DNA from: Sparassis latifolia
Taxonomy: Eukaryota > Basidiomycota > Agaricomycetes > Polyporales > Sparassidaceae
DNA length: 64,000 nucleotides
Direction: 5' to 3'
Assembly (NCBI GenBank): GCA_018466975.1
Contig: CM031554.1
Location: 992,001 to 1,056,000 of the forward strand
In this document: piece after piece, positions 56,968 through 64,000 of the stretch
Layout: every line of letters starts with the position of its first letter
Position numbering within the stretch: the first letter of the stretch is position 1
Translations under genes and position numbers: made by a program
The notes under the pieces: model-generated
What the model saw: only the letters and a program-made list of their open reading frames with translations
What the model was told of the DNA's origin: nothing
The model's database searches: none

Positions 56968-57608
56968 TGAAATTTTACACGAATTTCGTTTGTAGTACAC
57001 GCGGGAGGACTTCGCTGCATCAAGCTACGTACAGTAGCTAGCACTAAGTTATATATGATACTTAAGGTTGCTCGATTAGTACCAACTACGACCTGAATCT
57101 CAGTTTATTCCAACTGTTCGAACTGGACGCCTGCGTAGACGGGGTTTGCAAGAGTCATTGGTTTCAAAGAGGCTGTGTCTGAGAGAAGGTGTATAACACC
57201 TCATTGAACGCGCCAAGCTTGGACTCGAACGGACCTAGTGTCTCAGACATGGCAAGAGGGTGGATACAATGCAGGAGTATAGCAACAACCTTCGACGACG
57301 GCTCAGAGGAGAAGGCAGACATGAAAACATGCACGCATCGTGGTCTTCTTATGTGGCAAGCCATTCGTTGAACGTTGAGCGCTTGAGCAGCTGTCATTGT
57401 CATGTTCCCAAAGCTTGACGTTGCATTTCTGCGACCAATAGATCTCCAGATCTTCAGATCTTCAGACCGCAATGACTTGCTCGCAAGGCTAAGATTGTAG
57501 CGACTCTGAAGCAGAACGGAACATTCACTAAGGGTATCAGTGAAAATCTCTGGCATCCTGCCAAAACACAAATTGCAAAATTACAACGCATTACCTGAGT
57601 GCGAACAA
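56968..57608. other. Intergenic with an unassigned minus-strand frame
   Basis: A 130-codon minus-strand frame (57164-57571) has no recognised motif and no clear start. It may be 3' flank of the neighbouring gene. Confidence 0.35.
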
Positions 57609-60282
57609 TTAGAATATCTGGATATCCACAGCGAAAGCAACAAGATACAGCATAACCTCGATGATGACCAACATCGTCCCGAATCCCATGTCTAGAAGAC
57701 AAATATATCACATACCCGCGAGACCACTCTTGACTGCAGGGCTAAGATGCGGTACTGGTGGAATCGCGTCGTAGTCCACCTCGCTCTCTCCATACATCGC
57801 CTCTACGCGCTTTACGAAGCGTTCACGGGCCTTCGCGCTCTTCTCCGTGTCCATGAAGCTCTGCCGGCCTTCTGACACGCTCCACATGCTGGAGCGGTCC
57901 CCCGCCTCACTGCGCTCTTCGTCAGCGTAGAGTGAGCGGTCATCAGAGTCGGCATCCTCGTACAGCGACTGATCGTCTTCCATATCCAGATACATCTCGT
58001 CATCTATGTCTGGTTTCGGCGGCTCATCACGGTGGATGTCTACATCTTGCCTCAACCTTGAGGATGGCCTGTCCAGCGCGGAGGCTGAACGCGGCTGCCA
58101 CTGCGCATCCCGCTGTTTACCGAAGTAAATATTATCTGCAGACACCGGACCGTTGCCGTGGGGGTATCGGGGTATTCTACCTGCACCCGGTGGGGCCAGC
58201 GTCGACGTTTTGCGAGCCAGGCCTGCTACATCTTCGTGCGAGTGGATGGGTATTGTAGGGAATGGTGACTCGCGGCCACGCTGTATGCGCGAGGCGGGCT
58301 GCGACGACAGTGGAACACTACCGTTCGCGTTCAATTGCGCAAGGGTCGGAACGCTGGTGGGCTCAGAATGAGAATGTGCTGCGGGCGCAGTAGATGGGCG
58401 CATAGGAATGGATGGCGACAATGCGCGTGAGAGAGGCGGAATCGCTGTAGTGGCTTTGGCACCCAGCCGGCTTGGAGGCCTCATTGGCAGACTGTCCACT
58501 GATGGAGTGCGTGACGACAAGCGCTCCGCGCGCGAGGAAACGTCTGATGGAACATCCGGGAGGGGACCTCGAGGAGGAGGTGTGGGTGGTGGCAGCTCGT
58601 AGTACGCTTGCACGTGTGGCCGCAGTACATACTGGGCAGCTGTAGGACTTGGTGGGACAGCAGCCACCGTCGCGGACGGAGAGGGTAGGATATAGTCGGA
58701 TGAAGGAATAACAAGACTGGACGACGGGCGGGGATTGAGGGCTGTCGGGGTGGACGACCCGGGCGGAGTGACAATAACATAGTCAGGATCAGGGGAGATG
58801 GGGAAGTGTTGCGCGGCTTGCGAGCGGATAGATGCGGAGGACGCAGAAGACGGAGTGAGCACGAGGGGAGCGGGGACATGTTTTGTAATCAACGTGCTGG
58901 TATTTGGGGCGGATATTGTTGGGCGTGAACCTTTCGCCTTCGGAAGAGCAATAGTCGGGACGTCTGGGAAACGTGTAGGCGATGCGGGAGGCGGACGTGG
59001 ACGCGGTGGACCCTTGGGAAGAGCGTGTGTACTCGCACCGAGCTGGTTGAAGGTAGACAAAGTATCAATGCTCGGGTGACGTACGGATTCAGCATCGCGG
59101 AACGCTCGAATGAGGCCATCATGTGAGGAAATAGAGCCTATGGTCGAGGGCGCCTTGTCTCTCTCCGCAGACGTCCATGTTTCCGAACTGCCGCGGTCGC
59201 TTAAGGAAAACTGGCTCGGTACTGGGGTCACAGTCCTCGACCTTACGGTATCCATCGAATTCGGCGTTTCACTCCGCAAGAACCTTTCTGCAATCGGCAG
59301 CTGCATGGGTGGCAAGGCGGGCACGGGAGGAATCAGCTCCTCAGGTGAATTGACCAAATCTCGTTTCTTACGCGGAGAGCGTGTATTCAGGCGAAAGAAA
59401 CCTCTCTTTTTGACGGACGCCTCTGATAAGTAGCCACCATCTGACTCGTCGCCCGTTGTCGGAGAAAGGAGGGACGTCTTTCGCGGCCGTTGGCTCTTCT
59501 TGCTCTGCGAACTTGATGCAGATACCTTCAACGTGGAACCCCTATCGATCTCGTGATCCGTAGCAGGCGACTCTGCATCCTTCGCCCTAGGTGTTTTGCT
59601 CGTTTTCCGTCTGGAGATGATGTCAGACAGATAACCTCCATCGCTCTCATACTCCGTCGCATTGCCATTCTTCTTGTCTTTCTTCCTGCTCTTCTTGTCC
59701 TTCTTGCCCTTCCCGCTGTCGCTCAGGTATCCGCCGTCACTCTCATTCCCGGGCGCTCGCCATTTGCGGAGCTTGTTCTGCTTAGGCGCGACGGGCATAG
59801 GTGAAAGAACACGAGGCTCTGGAGTTGCACTGAGGTCAAACTGAATGAAACGCTGTTGGCTTTCTAGAGAGACGGCATCAGAATGAAGCCCATCTCTCTG
59901 AATATTCAACGGTGAAGGACCAGGTCCGCCGGGTACCTTGCCATAGAATGGCCGAGAAGCTGAGATTCCAGCGCCAGGCTGGTTCCAAGAAGTAAGAAAG
60001 TTGGAGGGCAATGCCTCCTCCGACGTTGCAGTCGATGCATACGTAAGGCTTGGGGAAATGGCATCCTGCGTGCCATAAGCATAACACACGGTGCAGAGGT
60101 GACTGGGCACTGACAGATTCTGCATCCTCGTCCACCTCTTCTACGGGGTTGAATATCCAATGAGTGACGGTACGACTGGTGCCCACCCCAAGTTCTAAAG
60201 CACTTTCGAGGATGGAGGTGCGCAGAACCGATTCGCGATTGTCGACAATTTCACGCTGTCTGGGAATGGGTGTAGAAGCCAT
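57609..60282 (-). CDS. Long disordered protein with ESDGGYLSD repeats, possibly tail-anchored
   Basis: ATG 60282 begins MASTPIPRQREIVDNRESVLRT; a 52-nt intron joins EVDEDAES to DAISPSLTYAST. The remainder, near 860 residues, is mostly disordered: three ESDGGYLSD/E units (about residues 190-310) separated by Lys-rich runs (GKKDKKSRKKDKKN), then Pro-rich stretches (PPPTPPPRGPLPDVP) suited to SH3 or WW partners, then an acidic end (DDEMYLDMEDDQSLYEDADSDD). The plain frame stops at TGA after KSGLAGM (57708). Removing a GT-AG stretch of only 24 nt (57692-57715) would add DMGFGTMLVIIEVMLYLVAFAVDIQIF in two parts, a hydrophobic tail, ending at 57609. I do not recognise a function. A membrane-linked scaffold is possible. 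Confidence 0.7.
57692..57715 (-). other. Candidate 24-nt intron
   Basis: GTATGTGATATATTTGTCTT then CTAG: a perfect fungal donor, a pyrimidine tract and a CTAG acceptor, in the phase that converts a stop into a membrane helix. The length is far below the usual 45-60 nt. Confidence 0.35.
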
Positions 60283-60693
60283 AGATGGGTTGAAAGAGTG
60301 TGAATAGAACGGCACTTGGATTTTGAGTATGAGCAGCGAACATGTGGTATGCTCACAGCTCAAGGAAGTGTCACTGTCAGAAGGAGAGGCAAGGAGAAAT
60401 AAAACATACTACAGTAGTATGAGGATCAAATAGGGATTAGTGAGTAATCGGTCGCACCTAGGCCTCATACAGACCAGCAAGTCCGATTCGACTCCGAAGC
60501 TCCGCAACTCGTCAATTGGATGATGGACATGCCAATCTAGCTTTTTGATCTCCCATTCAATTTTAAGGTGCAGAGATTAGATGAACAAGGCCAGAAGAAA
60601 AACATCTATATGATATCATGGACACAGATTTTTGCATCCACAACAGTTAACAGAACGAAAGCGCAGAATAAGGAGATAATATTGAGATACTGC
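60283..60693. other. Intergenic
   Basis: 5' flank of the disordered-protein gene and 3' flank of RPP1; no coding signature. Confidence 0.5.
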
Positions 60694-62086
60694 TCATGCC
60701 TTCGCATCTTTCGTTTTCTTCTTTTTCCTCTTTCTCGACGACCCGTCTTTCTCGACTTCCGAAATTGTAGCCGATGTACCTGGATTATTGTCATCGTTTT
60801 CACCATCTCGACGCCTCTTCTTCGCGCGTTGTGTAGCAGTTTCCTGGCTCTCCAGTGCAGTCTCCAACGATGTTGGAGCGTCTGCTCCAGCAGCTGAAGC
60901 TGCCGCTGCCGAGGCAGTCTGGACTGTTTCTGGCGCCGTACGTTCTGGCAATGGTGGGGGCAGTGGTTCTGACTCCGTGTTCGAGGATGAAGCACCTGGT
61001 ATGACTATCCTAGGCTCCGACAAGATGGCACGATATGTCCTGCGAGTCTCTGTGCTTAAGGTCAGCTCAAATAGACTGTAGCTTCACCAGAGTGCAACAT
61101 ACGAGCCCGAAGGATTAGAGACTGCGGAATTTTGGTAGCGGCATCATGCGCAACATCTTGCGGCAACCCTAGTACGGTTATTCTGGAAAGCAGGACGTTC
61201 AACAGCCGATACAAAAGCATGAGGGAGACACTGACAAATTGGCCACATCTCTTGGTGCTCTCAGATCAGCATCGTTTGCTGCGCCTCCACTGACAAGAAT
61301 GCCCTTGCCCTTCGTGACGCGCACCACCTCCCTTGCGGACGCCCACCAATTGCGCTTGACGCTCGTGCCACTCTCACCACCGCCGGGCTCGCCCTCGCCG
61401 CCGAGGGCACCGCAGTAATTGATTTCGAACACAGCACCATTCTTCAGCGCAGCTCGGACGAGTGTGTGCCTGAGGTTGAAGGGAAGACGAGGAAGAGTGA
61501 GGGGTATGCAGATGATATGCGCAGTGAGCGGAGAAGGGAGTGTATGCGTCAGACATGCAAGCGAGAAGGATGTGGCTGTTGTGGGTGCGAGGGCTATGAT
61601 ATCGTAAGGGGTAAACAGGGTTGCATTCGATGTTGTCTATCAGTAAGTTTAAGAGAAGTTACGTTACAGAGAGTTCGCTGAACGCACCAAACCGAAACCT
61701 TTCTCGCTCTCCTCGTCTAACACAATCGTAAGACGCTTCAGGAATGCAGCGTCTGTTCTTCTGCGCAGCTGAGACAAGAGGGGATCGAGCGCATTGACAT
61801 GTGTCTTGGGATCAACTTTTTTTGATACTGTCTGGTTCAGCGCAAACACAGTATATCCCACTACCCTTTCGTTGTCAGAAATTGCACAAAAAATTTAAAG
61901 GTGCTCTGACTGACAGTGGACAAGCAAGTCAATGCGGGCCTCGATTGCGGAGATCTGGGCTGGGGTGAAGACGGCAGTTTGAACACTGGCCTGTTGCTTT
62001 CCCTTCCCTTTCTTCGACTGTGCTTGTGGCCCTGGAGGTTGTCTCGATGTTACTGAAGGTATAGGTATGTTCAGGTCAATGAACAT
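60694..62086 (-). CDS. RPP1: RNase P/MRP subunit p30 (Rpp1)
   Basis: Rpp1 is a shared protein subunit of RNase P (tRNA 5' maturation) and RNase MRP (rRNA processing), with a TIM-barrel-like fold. ATG 62086 begins MFIDLNIPIPS; exons continue VFTPAQISAIEARIDLL, VGYTVFALNQTVSKKVDPK, LLSQLRRRTDAAFLKRLTIVLDE and GFGL. Then AIISLAPTTATSFSLACLTH (PTT loop), HIICIPLTLPRLPFNLRHTLV and AALKNGAVFEINYCGALGG, and KRNWWASAREVVRVTKGKGILVSGG and DLRAPRDVANL, all family blocks. A C-terminal low-complexity tail ends RKRKKKKTKDAKA, likely for RNA binding or nuclear import. About five introns. The gene is head-to-head with RFT1. Confidence 0.9.
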
Positions 62087-62217
62087 GGTGCTGCGGCAGT
62101 GCGATACTCGTCTTTGCCGCCATGGGCATTGGGCGCCCGACTCAGAGCATCGAAGGGGCGGTCCGCACCGGTCCGCGACATCTTCTGCCCGCCCAAGCTG
62201 CTCACTCTTCGTCTGCC
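62087..62217. promoter_or_regulatory. Shared promoter between RPP1 and RFT1
   Basis: Only 131 bp separate the two divergent ATGs (62086 minus, 62218 plus), so the promoters must overlap. Confidence 0.5.
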
Positions 62218-63974
62218 ATGGCGCAGGACTTTTCTCTCTCTGCAGCGTTGGCCTCGGCGTCGACGCTCGTCCTTCTCCAGTTCTTCTCTAGGATTTTCAC
62301 ATTTCTGCTCAACCAGGCGTTGGTCCGCCTCGTCTCTCCTCAGGCCTTCGGCACCGCTGCGATCCAGTTTGAGCTCCTCCTCTCCACCATCCTCTTCCTT
62401 TCGCGCGAAGGCGTTCGCGGTGCCCTTCTACGAGCCACACCGTCGTCCGACGCTACGCCGGACAAGCCCGCTGATCAGCACTCAGAAGCACTCGCCGCTA
62501 ATATCTCTCTCCTTCCGGTACTCCTTGGAATTCCTGCGGCGATACTTATCACCTTTTTCTACACGGTCACCGCATCAGATTCCACTGTGTCGCAGCCACA
62601 CTTCCGTCTCAGCGTCGCCATATATGTCTGTGCAGCTCTCTTTGAGCTCCTCTCAGAACCTCTCTACATTCGCGCCCAAAATCAACTTCGGTTTGATGTC
62701 CGCGCCCAGGCTGAGGGCCTCGCCGTCGCTCTCAAATCCGTCGTTGCGTTTGCTGTCCTAATTGCCGTCTCTGCCGACTGGGCTCTCGTTGCCTTCGCTA
62801 TGGGACAAGCTGTCTATGGCCTGACTATCTATCTGTCTTACTTGAAGACATATCGCAGGTATAGCCTCTGGCCGAGAAAGGTTACGACAGTGGTACATGG
62901 CAAGTGTGTCCTCTCTCAGCAGTCCTCCCTCGTCGAATAATTAACGGAGGTGCAGCTCCAAGACGATGTATTTTGACCCACCGCTGTTGCACCTCGCCCG
63001 TGCCATGACGGGTCAATCTGTGATCAAACATTTCTTGACCGAAGGAGACAAGTTTCTCGTGTACAGGCTGAGCCCACTGGCTGATCAGGGTGGATATGCC
63101 ATCGCATCCAACTACGGTATGCTTCCGCTGTCCTGAACATGGTCTCGTCATGACCGTGTCTCTGGGGACTAGGTTCACTCGTTGCCCGCATCATACTCCA
63201 GCCGATCGAAGAAACCTCGCGCATGTTCTTCTCCAAAACGCTCGCTGCGAAGAACAAGGAAGCGCTCGAAACAGCATCCAGCATGCTGTTCTCTCTACTT
63301 TTGATGTTTACGCATTTATTTCTAATGCTCGTGACCTTTGGTCCGCCGTATCTTCAGCTTGCTGCATCACTCCTCCTCCCGCCACGATATCTCGACACCT
63401 CTGCGCCCGCCATCCTGCACACGTACATCTACTATATACCCATCATGGCATACAACGGCATCCTGGAAGCATTTTTCGCATCGGCATGTTCGCCCGCGGA
63501 TCTGCATGCGCAGAGCCGCTGGATGTTCGTGTTCTCTGTCGGGTTCGTCGTCGCTGCAGTCGGACTTGCAAAGGGCCTGGGGATGGGCGATGCCGGACTC
63601 GTGTGGGCGAATATTGCAAACTTGCTTTGCCGGGCGGTGTACGCGTGGCTATTCGTGCAGCGCGTCTTCAGAGAGGAGAACAGCGCGCATTTGGTGAGTT
63701 GGAGGAAGGCAGCCCCTCCGGCAGCCGTGTTGGCTGTGTTCGTGATGTCCGCCGCTATCACGCGGTGGAGCGAGGTCAGACATTCCGACCTTCCTGTGAG
63801 CGTCGGTGCGCAGATTGGGCATATATCGGTTGGTGTGGCGTGTCTTGTTGGATGTCTGTCTACGTGGTGGGTTATCTAACTCATGTCTCCGTTCGAAGCA
63901 GCTGACGTTGTTGTAGTGCGATGGTTGAACGGACTACATTCGTAGAAATGTTCAGATTTCTTCGTAGACGGTAG
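62218..63974 (+). CDS. RFT1: RFT1, ER oligosaccharide-lipid flippase-type protein
   Basis: RFT1 is needed for N-glycosylation, long linked to flipping of Man5GlcNAc2-PP-dolichol across the ER membrane. The start chosen is ATG 62218 (MAQDFSLSAALASASTLV); an upstream in-frame ATG at 62122 overlaps the RPP1 promoter and lacks family residues. Family blocks: LVLLQFFSRIFTFLLNQALVR, SPQAFGTAAIQFELLLSTILF, SREGVRGALLR, FELLSEPLYIRAQNQLRFDVR, an intron (about 62902-62961), then KTMYFDPPLLHLARAMTGQS and VIKHFLTEGDKFLVYRLSPL. DQGGYAIASNYGSLVARI spans the next intron; then QPIEETSRMFFSKTLA and AYNGILEAFFASAC. The last intron (about 63868-63917) gives AMVERTTFVEMFRFLRRR and TAG at 63972-63974. About 12 helices. 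Complete. Confidence 0.93.
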
Positions 63975-64000
63975 TCTACAGAACCAATTGATGAGCGTGG

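Overview
The window is nuclear DNA of a filamentous basidiomycete, most likely an agaricomycete of polypore type (inference). The evidence is short GT-AG introns of about 50 nt in nearly every gene, fungal-only families (Zn2Cys6 regulator, SigF-like NTF2-like protein, Atg22, Ste24), a complete Argonaute, a chromodomain Ty3/Gypsy element, a Copia element and Plavaka-like transposase remains. No tRNA, rRNA, CRISPR or prokaryotic operon was seen.

Layout. 1-3.7 kb: 3' part of a Zn2Cys6-type transcription factor (+), convergent with a Rieske-DUF455 fusion gene (-). 4.5-16.2 kb: a Gypsy element (minus orientation, 232-bp LTRs) carrying two later insertions: a 5.84-kb Copia element with 373-bp LTRs that look identical and an exact 5-bp target duplication, and a 223-bp MITE with a 2-bp duplication. 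Subtracting both leaves a 4620-nt Gypsy frame, exactly 1540 codons. 16.2-20 kb: an accessory patch holding a basidiomycete-specific gene broken by an inverted duplication and by a second MITE copy, then a Plavaka-like transposase tail. 20-28 kb: a four-helix membrane protein, mitochondrial dihydrolipoamide dehydrogenase, a long foldback element, and a SigF-like NTF2-like protein. 29.3-30.6 kb: a decayed copy of the rRNA helicase RRP3/DDX47.

32.3-41.4 kb: Argonaute (+), Ste24 protease (-), a SWAP/DRY_EERY splicing factor (-) and an F-box/LRR gene (-). 42-45 kb: two decayed C-terminal pieces of short-chain dehydrogenases, one with a 15-bp minisatellite. 45.5-64 kb is dense and conserved: a mitochondrial-carrier-like protein with an extra N-terminal helix, TFIIS, PRP46/PLRG1, ATG22, SUMO, a myristoylation-competent beta-trefoil lectin, a long disordered ESDGGYLSD-repeat protein, RNase P/MRP subunit RPP1 and the flippase-like RFT1.

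How it fits together. The host genes are unlinked housekeeping functions (RNA processing, transcription, ER and vacuole work), not a pathway cluster. TFIIS/PRP46 and RPP1/RFT1 are head-to-head pairs with short shared promoters. The accessory parts record layered transposition: an older Gypsy (about six transitions between LTRs), then a very young Copia. The most unusual items are the extra membrane-protein frame at the 3' end of Copia, a run of one-base G/C losses across Copia gag-pol with a matching one in a host F-box gene, the MITE family with 2-bp duplications, and a possible 24-nt intron that would give the ESDGGYLSD protein a membrane tail. All exon joins were read by eye and have no transcript support.
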